Source: CAZCBD01 sp964496755 (GTDB lineage Bacteria > Bacteroidota > Ignavibacteria > Ignavibacteriales > Melioribacteraceae). From it: a DNA stretch of 7,653 bases. Below the pieces are notes generated by a model that did no database searches, was not told the origin of the DNA, and saw only the letters and a program-made list of their open reading frames with translations. The DNA lies in contig CAZCBD010000135.1 in the NCBI GenBank assembly GCA_964496755.1, positions 1 through 7,653 on the forward strand. Direction: 5' to 3'. A program made the translations under genes and the position numbers. This document shows positions 1 to 7,375 of the stretch, in pieces (the first letter of the stretch is position 1; each line of letters starts with the position of its first letter).

Positions 1-1419
1 GGATTACAAAGTAATGAATTTAATATACCTTCGTTAAAATTAAAAACAGGCGAATTCTTATTTGGGGGAATAAATGGATTCAACATATTTTATCCCGATA
101 GCATTTATATAAATAAAACCAAACCCCAAATTGCTTTTACGAAATTTTCAATTTTTAATGAAGAAATTAAACCAAATAAATTATGGAAAAACAGAATCGT
201 TCTGGATACAAATATAACTTATGCAAAAAATCTAAAACTCAACTATACTGATTATGCCTTTACAATAAATTTTGCCGCTCTGGATTTTAACTATCCGGCC
301 AACAACAGATTTAAATACAAAATGGAAAATTTTGATAAAACCTGGTACGAAACAAACCAACATTTTGTATCTTACAATTTACCTCCCGGGAAATATACAT
401 TCAGAGTACTTGCCTCAAACAATGATGGAGTTTGGAACGATAAGGGTATCAAATTGAATATTTTTGTAGCTCCTCCATTTTGGGCAACTACTTGGTTCAG
501 ATTTCTAATTGTCTTTTTTATCGCTTTGATTATTTATATCATTTTCAAAATCCGCACCGCAACACTAACCGAAAGAAGCAAATTACTTCAAGAAAAAAAC
601 CGAGAATTACAAAAGGAAATTGAAAAACGAAAACGAATCCAAAAGGAAAGATTCAGATTAAATAATATTCTAAAAGAAAAAAATGCCGAATTAGAACAAA
701 TAATTTATGTTACCTCGCACGATTTAAGAACCCCTCTAGTAAATATTCATGGTTTTAGTAGTGAACTTGAATATTCAATTTCCGAATTAACCGAAGAAAT
801 TACCAAGCTAAACTTGAATAAAAACATAACCGATTCGTTTTACAAAATCATTGAAAACGAATTACCCGAAGCAATAAATTTTATTAAAAAGAATATTTAC
901 CGAATGGATTTATTATTAAACGGTTTACTTAGATATTCAAGGCACGGCAGAGAAATCATGAACATAAGAAAAATTGATATGAATAAATTAATAAGAGACT
1001 TACTTTTCTCTTTCGAATTCCAAATTAAACATAAAAAAATCAAAACACATATTGACAATAATTTAATAAGCTGTTATGGCGACGAAGCTCAGATTATGCA
1101 AATTTTTTCTAATCTAATTAACAATGCAATAACCTATACTAGCGAATCCAGACAAACCGAAATTAAAATATACAGTTATTCCAAAGAAAACTTTTCCGTT
1201 TATGTTGTAGAGGATAATGGAATTGGAATAAAAAAAGAACATCATGACAAAATCTTCAAAATCTTTCATCGATTAGACCCAGATAAAGTAAAAGGTGAAG
1301 GGTTGGGCTTAACTATTGTTTCAAAAATAGTTAATGCCCATTACGGAAAAATTGAAGTTGAATCTGAATATGGCAAAGGAAGTAAATTCAAAGTTTTTTT
1401 ACCTAACACTGAATTTTAA
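1..1419 (+). CDS. Y_Y_Y-type membrane sensor histidine kinase (5' partial)
   Basis: The reading frame is open from base 1 with no stop, so the true start lies outside the window; the ATG at 322 is internal to a conserved domain. Counting from base 1 (472 visible residues), residues 1-45 resemble the last blade of a two-component regulator propeller (GLQSNEFN, then FGGINGFNIFYP). Residues about 80-158 form a Y_Y_Y domain (LPPGKYTFRV, ASNNDGVWND, ending PPFWATTWF). One membrane helix spans 165-184 and a charged coiled coil 188-235. The HisKA H-box SHDLRTPL places the phosphoacceptor at His240. HATPase_c shows the N-box NLINNA (Asn375), DNGIGI (405-410) and GEGLGL (432-437). The protein ends just after this domain, with no receiver or AraC output domain, so it is not a hybrid HTCS. 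It should sense a periplasmic ligand and phosphorylate a separate regulator, which is not in the window. Family assignment is firm; the ligand is unknown. Confidence 0.93.
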   Translation, partial: GLQSNEFNIPSLKLKTGEFLFGGINGFNIFYPDSIYINKTKPQIAFTKFSIFNEEIKPNKLWKNRIVLDTNITYAKNLKLNYTDYAFTINFAALDFNYPANNRFKYKMENFDKTWYETNQHFVSYNLPPGKYTFRVLASNNDGVWNDKGIKLNIFVAPPFWATTWFRFLIVFFIALIIYIIFKIRTATLTERSKLLQEKNRELQKEIEKRKRIQKERFRLNNILKEKNAELEQIIYVTSHDLRTPLVNIHGFSSELEYSISELTEEITKLNLNKNITDSFYKIIENELPEAINFIKKNIYRMDLLLNGLLRYSRHGREIMNIRKIDMNKLIRDLLFSFEFQIKHKKIKTHIDNNLISCYGDEAQIMQIFSNLINNAITYTSESRQTEIKIYSYSKENFSVYVVEDNGIGIKKEHHDKIFKIFHRLDPDKVKGEGLGLTIVSKIVNAHYGKIEVESEYGKGSKFKVFLPNTEF

Positions 1420-1450
1420 TAAACAGTTTTTTAATAAAAAATTTTGACAA

Positions 1451-2635
1451 TTAGCACTGTGTTGCCAAACCTCCCGCCGAAGTTTCTTTATATAAAACAG
1501 GTAAATCAAAACCTGTTTGTTTCATCGTACGAACAACCTTATCAAAGCTAACTCTATGTTTTCCATCCGAAAGCATTGCATAAGTATTGGCATCCAAAGC
1601 TCTTGTAGCAGCAAAAGCATTTCTTTCGATACACGGTACTTGAACTAAGCCGGCAATCGGATCACAAGTTAGACCCAAGTGATGCTCCAAACCCATTTCC
1701 GCTGCATATTCAATCTGATTTGCCGAACCACCAAAAAGCTGCAATACCGCTGCCGAAGCCATTGCAGAGGCTGTTCCAACTTCACCCTGACAACCAACCT
1801 CAGCTCCCGATATCGAAGCATTGGTTTTTACCAAATTACCAATTAACCCTGCCGTTGCTAATGCTTTTAATATTTTTGAATCCGGAAAATCAAAACTTTT
1901 TTGAATATGATACAACACCGCAGGCAACACTCCGGATGAACCACAAGTAGGAGCAGTTACAACTTCACCTCCGGATGCATTTTCCTCCGAAACAGCAAGA
2001 GCATATGAAAAAACCAAACTTCGGGTCTTCAATGAATGCTTTAAGCTCAATGATTTTGTATAATATTGATGGGCCTTACGTGGCAATTTAATTACCCCCG
2101 GTAAGGTCCCCTCCTTTTCTAATCCACGTTGAATAGAGTTTTTCATCACTTGCCAAACCTCCGAAAGATAATCCCAGATATCACACTCATGTTGTTCAAC
2201 ATATTCCCAAAATTGCTGCCCCTCGTTTTCTAAAATTATAAGAATTTCATCCATCGTCGATTCCGGATAAATGCTTTCCGATTTCACGTCGGTATTATCA
2301 TCAATAACCGCTCCGCCTCCTATGCTGTAGGCTGTCCACTGATCTATTACTTCACTATCGGAATAAGCCTTAAACCGCATCGCATTTGAATGTTTTGGTA
2401 AAAACTCCTCCGGTTTCCAAATAATTTCAAGGTTATCTTTTCCAAACGTGTCATATAAAACCTTATCGGTTAAATGACCTTTTCCTGTTGCAGCTAAACT
2501 TCCAAATAACGTTACTTCAAATTTTTCAGCACTACTATTTTTACTTAAAAATTGTTCGGCCGCTCTTTTGGGGCCCATTGTATGACTGCTTGAAGGACCA
2601 TTTCCGATTTTATACATTTCTTTTATAGATTCCAT
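1451..2635 (-). CDS. sdaA: L-serine dehydratase (L-serine ammonia-lyase), iron-sulfur type, single chain
   Basis: Converts L-serine to pyruvate and ammonia in the cytoplasm using a 4Fe-4S cluster. The N-terminal SDH_beta domain begins with the signature GNGPSSSHTMGP (residues 11-22). The SDH_alpha domain (about 165-390) contains APTCGSSG, SGAEVGCQGE and GLTCDPIAG. Cluster ligands are predicted as Cys282, Cys324 and Cys335; their spacing of 42 and 11 residues equals that of the ligands I recall for the Legionella pneumophila enzyme (343, 385, 396). The protein ends in Cys394, matching the C-terminal cysteine that enters the active site in that enzyme. I chose the ATG at 2635 (394 residues, MESIKEMYKIG), the usual family start. 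A GTG at 2659 would add eight residues but would leave only a very short leader after the promoter at 2674-2704. The gene converges on the sensor kinase with a 31-bp gap and diverges from the M28 peptidase gene. Confidence 0.96.
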   Translation of the reverse strand: MESIKEMYKIGNGPSSSHTMGPKRAAEQFLSKNSSAEKFEVTLFGSLAATGKGHLTDKVLYDTFGKDNLEIIWKPEEFLPKHSNAMRFKAYSDSEVIDQWTAYSIGGGAVIDDNTDVKSESIYPESTMDEILIILENEGQQFWEYVEQHECDIWDYLSEVWQVMKNSIQRGLEKEGTLPGVIKLPRKAHQYYTKSLSLKHSLKTRSLVFSYALAVSEENASGGEVVTAPTCGSSGVLPAVLYHIQKSFDFPDSKILKALATAGLIGNLVKTNASISGAEVGCQGEVGTASAMASAAVLQLFGGSANQIEYAAEMGLEHHLGLTCDPIAGLVQVPCIERNAFAATRALDANTYAMLSDGKHRVSFDKVVRTMKQTGFDLPVLYKETSAGGLATQC

Positions 2636-2673
2636 TTCACCAACATATTTTTTTATCACAAAAATCTGAATTG

Positions 2674-2704
2674 CAAACTTAATTAAAGATGAATTCCATT
2701 CAAA
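2674..2704 (-). promoter_or_regulatory. Bacteroidota-type promoter for sdaA
   Basis: Read on the minus strand, TTTG (2704-2701) is followed by 19 nt and then TAAGTTTG (2681-2674). This is a full match to the TTTG / TAnnTTTG promoter known for the main sigma factor of Bacteroidota. Transcription should begin near 2668, giving a leader of about 30 nt to the ATG at 2635. This is a motif match only. Confidence 0.6.
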
Positions 2705-2748
2705 GTAAATATTTTTTCTTTTATTTTTTAGTTTTTTTGATCAATTAA

Positions 2749-2779
2749 TTAGTTTTCTCAATTATTTTTTTTATTTTTG
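2749..2779 (+). promoter_or_regulatory. Candidate promoter for the M28-feoAA-feoB operon
   Basis: TATTTTTG at 2772-2779 matches the Bacteroidota -7 element TAnnTTTG. TTAG at 2749-2752, 19 nt upstream, is a one-mismatch -33 element. The expected start near 2785 falls inside the palindrome at 2782-2796 and gives a leader of about 25 nt. The surroundings are very T-rich, which raises the chance of a fortuitous -7 match, so confidence is lower than for the sdaA promoter. Confidence 0.45.
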
Positions 2780-2781
2780 AA

Positions 2782-2796
2782 TTAGATTAAATCTAA
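2782..2796. promoter_or_regulatory. 15-bp palindrome, candidate operator at the operon start
   Basis: TTAGATT-A-AATCTAA is a perfect inverted repeat with 7-bp arms and one central base. It starts 2 bp after the putative -7 box and would cover the transcription start, a typical repressor position. The TTAG...CTAA ends recall DtxR/IdeR-type metal-dependent repressor boxes, and the downstream genes include Fe(II) uptake genes. It is too short and AT-rich to act as a terminator. The palindrome is seen directly; the operator role and regulator family are inferred. Confidence 0.4.
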
Positions 2797-2809
2797 ATTA
2801 GAGGTTGGA

Positions 2810-4603
2810 ATGAATTTTATCAAACGAAATCTATTATCGATTGTTTTTCTATTTTCACTAATAGCAACTACAACCATTTCGGCACAAGTTATAAACTCTG
2901 AAGAAATTACCGTAAATGAATTAAAAGCTCATATCGGATATCTGGCATCCGAAAAACTTGAAGGCAGACGCCCCGGATTAAATGGTGCAGAACTTGCAGC
3001 TAATTATATTAGAGAACAGTTTAAAGGCATAAATTTAAAACCATTAACAAACAACTATTTTCAATATTTCAATTTAATTTCCAAATTAGAGTTAGGCAAA
3101 AATAATTATTTTAAATTTGAAAATTTTAATGCTGAATTAAATAAAGATTTTAGCCCCACATCATTTTCACGAAAAGATTCTTTAACTGCCGAAATTGTTT
3201 TTGTCGGCTTCGGATTAAATATTAATTCGGAAGCAATTAAATGGAACGATTATAAAGATGTTGATGTTAAAAATAAATGGGTTTTAATTTTACGCAGCAA
3301 TCCTGATATACCCGGCAAAGATTTCAGCCAACATTCATCTTTAAGAAAAAAAATACTTACTGCCAAGGATAATGGTGCTTCGGGAGTGATTTTCGCGAAT
3401 ATAGCTTCCAACTCTTCTGAAAATGTTTTTATAAAATTAAATCACAGATTTCCCGTCTATCAAATACCGGTAATTCAAATAACAAAAGAATTAGCGGATA
3501 AAATTTTAGAAAAATCGGACATCATTGTCGATGATTTAATTGAATATTACAACAGTGAACAAACTCCCTATTCCCTGAATACGGGAATCAACTTATCGGC
3601 TGCCACAGAAGTTATTGAGAAAAAAATTAAAACCGAAAATGTGGTTGCTAAAATTGAAGGAGCCGATCCGCAATTAAAAAACGAATACATTGTTATTGGT
3701 GCACATTACGACCATTTGGGTTATGGCGGACCCGGAAGCGGATCGCGCCAACCCGATACAAACGCAATTCATTTTGGAGCGGATGACAATGCTTCCGGCA
3801 CGGCTGCAATAATTGAACTTGCCGAAAGATTAAATGCAAATAAAGATAAAATTAAAAGAAGTATTTTGGTTTTATCATTTTCAGCCGAAGAAACCGGCTT
3901 AAATGGTTCAAAATTCTTTACACAAAATCCGCTCGTCGATTTAAAACAAATTAAATTTATGTTCAATTTCGATATGATCGGACGTTTCAATCCGGATTCA
4001 AAAAAACTTACTGTTGGTGGCACAGGCACTGCAAAAGGAATTGAAGAAATTCTAAAACATAAACTTCCCGAAAAAAAAATCAAATTGAAAATGTCAAAAG
4101 AAGGTTACGGACCCTCCGACCATGCTTCGTTTTATGTGAAAGATATCCCCGTATTATTCTTTTTCACGGATTTGCATACGGACTATCATACTCCTAAAGA
4201 CACTCCCGATAAAATCAATTACGTCGGAGAAAAATTAATTACCGACTATGCTTACGATGTAATAACTACCGTTGCAAATTTAGATAGCTCATTAACATTT
4301 ACCGAAGCCGGACCCAAAACACCGCAACCGAATAGTAAAAGACGCTATAAAGTATCGTTAGGAATTATGCCTGACGTTGCCGGATCAAGCACCAACGGAT
4401 TAAGCGTTGATGCCGTTATTGACGGACGTCCTGCTAAAAAGGCCGGCATGAAAAAAGGTGATAAAATTATTGCTATCAATGGAAAAAAAGTTTCAAATAT
4501 TTATGATTACATGGATAGATTGTCGGAACTTAAAAAAGGTCAAACAATTGATGTTGACGTAATTCGCAAAGGTGTTAAAATAACTCTTAAAGTTACTCTA
4601 TAA
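2810..4603 (+). CDS. Exported M28-family zinc metallopeptidase with PA and PDZ domains
   Basis: Residues 1-25 form a signal peptide (basic start, hydrophobic core, probable cleavage after TISA before Gln26), so the enzyme should act in the periplasm or outside the cell. Next come a conserved segment, HIGYLASEKLEGRRPG (41-56), and a PA-like insert (about 125-245). The M28 di-zinc catalytic domain carries His299 (GAHYDH), bridging Asp325 (GADDNASG), catalytic Glu360 and ligand Glu361 (SAEETG), Asp388 (FNFDMIG) and His460 (DYHTPKDT), so all ligands are present. Residues about 512-597 form a PDZ domain (LGIMPDV, then GRPAKKAGMKKGDKIIAING). Family members are aminopeptidases; the substrate cannot be read here. 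The ATG follows GAGG at 2801-2804 with a 5-nt spacer. The tandem feoA gene begins 22 bp downstream with no visible terminator between, so the two are probably cotranscribed. Confidence 0.95.
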   Translation: MNFIKRNLLSIVFLFSLIATTTISAQVINSEEITVNELKAHIGYLASEKLEGRRPGLNGAELAANYIREQFKGINLKPLTNNYFQYFNLISKLELGKNNYFKFENFNAELNKDFSPTSFSRKDSLTAEIVFVGFGLNINSEAIKWNDYKDVDVKNKWVLILRSNPDIPGKDFSQHSSLRKKILTAKDNGASGVIFANIASNSSENVFIKLNHRFPVYQIPVIQITKELADKILEKSDIIVDDLIEYYNSEQTPYSLNTGINLSAATEVIEKKIKTENVVAKIEGADPQLKNEYIVIGAHYDHLGYGGPGSGSRQPDTNAIHFGADDNASGTAAIIELAERLNANKDKIKRSILVLSFSAEETGLNGSKFFTQNPLVDLKQIKFMFNFDMIGRFNPDSKKLTVGGTGTAKGIEEILKHKLPEKKIKLKMSKEGYGPSDHASFYVKDIPVLFFFTDLHTDYHTPKDTPDKINYVGEKLITDYAYDVITTVANLDSSLTFTEAGPKTPQPNSKRRYKVSLGIMPDVAGSSTNGLSVDAVIDGRPAKKAGMKKGDKIIAINGKKVSNIYDYMDRLSELKKGQTIDVDVIRKGVKITLKVTL

Positions 4604-4610
4604 ACTTATA

Positions 4611-4616
4611 AGGTGA
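4611..4616 (+). promoter_or_regulatory. Shine-Dalgarno site for tandem feoA
   Basis: AGGTGA matches part of the consensus anti-16S complement and lies 9 nt before the ATG at 4626. A second purine run, AAGGA at 4621-4625, abuts the start codon and is too close to act as the main site. A good ribosome site inside the 22-bp gap after the peptidase gene suggests efficient translation from a shared transcript. Confidence 0.5.
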
Positions 4617-4625
4617 GAAGAAGGA

Positions 4626-5105
4626 ATGAAAATTATTTCACGTCTTGCATACTGTCCTGAAAAATCCAACGTTAGAATTATTAAAATTGACGGTGGTTTA
4701 GGTGCTCAGGAAAATTTTAAAAGATTCGGATTAAAACTTTCTGATAATGTCCAAGTTATTAAAAATTCTCTTTCCGGACATTTGTTCATTGAAACAAACG
4801 CCGAATTAATTGAGATGGGAAGAGAATTTTCGTATAAAGTAATAGTTGAGACAAATAATGTTTTAGATTGTCCATTAGATAAAATCAAAATTGGCGACAT
4901 TGCCATAATTAATAAAGTAAAAGCAAAAGGTGAAATTAGAAGAAGATTGATGGATATGGGATTGGTTAAAAATACTACTATTGAACTAATCAGAAAAGCC
5001 CCTTTGGGCGACCCGATAGAAATTAGAGTCAATAATTTTAATCTTTCATTACGTTTGGAAGAAGCTGAAACAATTTTAGTTTCACCTATTAAAATTAAAT
5101 ATTAA
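4626..5105 (+). CDS. feoA: Tandem FeoA-domain protein (FeoA-FeoA), Fe(II) transport accessory
   Basis: FeoA is a small cytoplasmic SH3-like protein that works with the transporter FeoB. This 159-residue protein is about twice the usual FeoA length of about 75 and reads as two FeoA domains in series. Residues about 5-75 are the more divergent copy (RIIKIDGGLGAQENFKRFGL, then SGHLFIETNAELIEMGREFS). Residues about 82-154 are a canonical copy (CPLDKIKIGDIAIINKVKA, RRRLMDMGLVKNTTIELI, APLGDPIEIRV, LSLRLEEAETILV). There is no signal peptide or membrane segment. feoB begins 23 bp downstream and the peptidase gene ends 22 bp upstream, so the three genes look like one operon. Other Bacteroidota carry FeoA as one domain, as a doubled form like this, or fused to FeoB; no separate feoC is seen here. 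Function is confident from family and context; the role of the first domain is unknown. Confidence 0.93.
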   Translation: MKIISRLAYCPEKSNVRIIKIDGGLGAQENFKRFGLKLSDNVQVIKNSLSGHLFIETNAELIEMGREFSYKVIVETNNVLDCPLDKIKIGDIAIINKVKAKGEIRRRLMDMGLVKNTTIELIRKAPLGDPIEIRVNNFNLSLRLEEAETILVSPIKIKY

Positions 5106-5128
5106 ATTTTTTAGACTTAAAGTAATTT

Positions 5129-7270
5129 ATGATAAATAAAAAAGAAATCTTGATTGCTCTTGCCGGTAACCCGAATTGTGGCAAAACTTCACTTTTTAAT
5201 TCCCTTGTCGGGACAAACCAAAAAGTTGGAAATTTTTCGGGTGTTACGGTTGAAAAATATGAAGGACATATTCAATATGGCGAATACCTATTGCGATTTA
5301 TTGATTTACCGGGAATATACAGTTTAACTTCATATTCCCCCGAAGAAGTGGTGGCAAGAAATTATCTCCTGAATGAACAGCCCGACGTTGTTGTAAATGT
5401 TATAGATTCCACCAATTTGGAACGAAATTTATATCTAACCACACAACTTATGGATTTGGGAGTTAATTTAATTGTAGCATTAAATATGTTCGATGAAGTA
5501 AAAAAACAATCCATCAACATCCACGTTGAACAATTGGAAAAATTATTTGGTGCCCATATGGTTCCAACTTCAGCAGTAAAACAAAAAGGAATTGATTCTT
5601 TACTTGAACACATTGTTGATTTATACACAGGCAAGATTGAAGCAAAAAAAAACAAACTCTCTTATTCACAATTAATTGAGGAAAAAATAGAGCAACTTTC
5701 TGAAATTTTATCTACCGATAAAAACCTATCTGCAAAATATAACACCAGATGGCTTGCCATAAAGTTGCTCGTAAATGATAAATCCGTTTACTCATTTGTA
5801 AAAGAATATCCTATTTGGATTAAAGCATCAAAATTCATTAGTGATGCAATTATTGAAACCGAAAAAGCTTTTGACAATGACCCGGAAATGCAAATCACCG
5901 AAGAAAGATATGCTTTTATTAGAGGCGCATTACAGGAAACCGTAAAAACTCCGCCGCAAAAAACTATGACCTCAGAAAAAATTGACAAATTATTATTGAA
6001 TAGAATTACCGGATTACCAATCTTTGCCTTTTTTATGTGGCTTATTTTTCAGTTAACTTTTAAACTAGGCGAAGCACCAATGAATTGGATTGAGTATTTA
6101 TTTGAAAATATTTCGATCTTTTTCAGTTCGATTATTACAAATGATATTGCCCGATCCGTAATAGTAGATGGTATTATTGCAGGTGTGGGAGGAGTACTGG
6201 TATTTTTACCAAACATTTTAATTTTATTTTTATCGCTTGCGATTTTAGAAGGCACCGGTTACATGGCCCGGGCTGCTTTTGTAATTGACAAGGTAATGCA
6301 CAAATTCGGTTTGCACGGAAAATCATTTATCCCAATGATAACCGGTTTTGGTTGTTCTGTTCCGGCTTTTATGGCTACAAGAACCTTGAAAAGTGAAAGT
6401 GATAGAATTACCACTTTATTAATTATTCCTTTCATGAGTTGCGGAGCAAAATACCCTGTTTATATTTTAATTATTGGCGCTTTTTTAGACCCCTCTGTTG
6501 CTGGAAATGCTTTGTTTGCAATTTATTTATTCGGAATTATTATTGCATTGCTTTCTGCCAAATTTTTTAAATCGACAATATTTAAAGGAGATTCCGAACC
6601 TTTTGTAATGGAACTACCCCCGTATAGAATGCCAACATTTAAATCTCTTTTAATGCAAATGTGGTTTAAAGCTAAAATGTATTTGCACAAAGCAGCAACC
6701 GTAATATTAATGGCTTCGGTGATAATATGGATTGCAAGCAACTATCCGAAAAATGAAACCATTGAAATTCAGAAAAAGGCTGCAATCGAAAAAATTCAAT
6801 TGAATAATTCTTTAACGGAAAAGGAAAAGGAAAAAGCTATTCAAGCTCAAAATAATCTATCTGCAACAAAAACTTTAGAATATTCTTTTGCGGGTAAATT
6901 AGGTAAAATTATTGAACCTGTAATAAAGCCGTTAGGATTTGATTGGAGACTTGGAATTGCTTTAGTAACCGGTTTTGCTGCTAAAGAAGTGGTTGTTTCA
7001 ACAATGGGAACAATATATGCACTTGGAGATGCAGACGAAAACTCAGCTTCGCTTCGTGAATTACTCAGAAATGACACTGCATATAATTTACCTATTGCTC
7101 TGGCTTTTTTGGTCTTCGTTTTGCTTTATGTACCATGCATTGCCGCTACGGTTGTTTTTCATCGCGAAGCCGGTAGCTGGAAATGGACAAGACTTTATAT
7201 TTTTTATTCTATTTCTATTGCTTGGATTATGGCTTTTATTGTTTATCATTTGTCCAAATTTTTAATGTAA
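5129..7270 (+). CDS. feoB: Ferrous iron transporter FeoB
   Basis: Inner-membrane Fe(II) uptake protein with a cytoplasmic GTPase. At 713 residues it is close to the family norm. G-protein motifs: G1 GNPNCGKTS (13-21), G2 Thr40 in GVTVE, G3 DLPG (59-62), G4 NMFD (119-122, the FeoB form of NKxD), G5 TSAVKQKG (147-154). A helical regulatory region covers about 175-285. The membrane domain (about 292-710) has two Gate repeats with conserved cysteines: Cys409 in GFGCSVPA, Cys438 in MSCGAKYPVY and Cys670 in LYVPCIAAT. A charged Lys/Glu-rich loop at about 540-580 separates membrane segments. The start lacks a clear Shine-Dalgarno sequence; the 23-bp gap from feoA is AT-rich and shows no promoter match. 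GTP hydrolysis should gate Fe(II) entry, assisted by the doubled FeoA encoded just upstream. No missing motif or frameshift was found. Confidence 0.98.
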   Translation: MINKKEILIALAGNPNCGKTSLFNSLVGTNQKVGNFSGVTVEKYEGHIQYGEYLLRFIDLPGIYSLTSYSPEEVVARNYLLNEQPDVVVNVIDSTNLERNLYLTTQLMDLGVNLIVALNMFDEVKKQSINIHVEQLEKLFGAHMVPTSAVKQKGIDSLLEHIVDLYTGKIEAKKNKLSYSQLIEEKIEQLSEILSTDKNLSAKYNTRWLAIKLLVNDKSVYSFVKEYPIWIKASKFISDAIIETEKAFDNDPEMQITEERYAFIRGALQETVKTPPQKTMTSEKIDKLLLNRITGLPIFAFFMWLIFQLTFKLGEAPMNWIEYLFENISIFFSSIITNDIARSVIVDGIIAGVGGVLVFLPNILILFLSLAILEGTGYMARAAFVIDKVMHKFGLHGKSFIPMITGFGCSVPAFMATRTLKSESDRITTLLIIPFMSCGAKYPVYILIIGAFLDPSVAGNALFAIYLFGIIIALLSAKFFKSTIFKGDSEPFVMELPPYRMPTFKSLLMQMWFKAKMYLHKAATVILMASVIIWIASNYPKNETIEIQKKAAIEKIQLNNSLTEKEKEKAIQAQNNLSATKTLEYSFAGKLGKIIEPVIKPLGFDWRLGIALVTGFAAKEVVVSTMGTIYALGDADENSASLRELLRNDTAYNLPIALAFLVFVLLYVPCIAATVVFHREAGSWKWTRLYIFYSISIAWIMAFIVYHLSKFLM

Positions 7271-7375
7271 ATTAAACCGTAAAAAGACAAACCAACTATT
7301 GTTTTACTCAATTCTTCCATTTAATAATCATCTTTTTTATGCACCAATTTTCAATTAAAGATTTATCTTGAAAAT

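Noticed and set aside
322..1419. ATG at 322 as the start of a 365-residue kinase
   Set aside because: The frame is open back to base 1, and the upstream residues carry propeller and Y_Y_Y sequence continuous with what follows, so 322 is an internal Met.
1427..1445. TTTTTT-AAT-AAAAAA inverted repeat between the convergent kinase and sdaA genes as a bidirectional terminator
   Set aside because: The stem contains only A-T pairs in an AT-rich gap and has no GC core, so it is expected by chance.
1720..1950. Plus-strand 76-codon frame inside sdaA
   Set aside because: It lies antisense to well-conserved catalytic sequence of serine dehydratase and has low-complexity Leu/Pro/Gln composition; it is a shadow frame.
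3769..4083. Minus-strand 104-codon frame inside the M28 peptidase gene
   Set aside because: It is antisense to the zinc-ligand motifs of the peptidase and shows no recognisable domain.
6819..6837. GGAAAA-type short repeats as a microsatellite or slippage site
   Set aside because: They simply encode the EKEKEK run of the charged FeoB loop, and the frame is intact on both sides.
7271..7375. Terminator, small RNA or small gene in the gap after feoB
   Set aside because: Only a weak, bulged GTAAAA...TTTTAC pairing (about 7281-7309) was found, with no GC stem and no supported reading frame.
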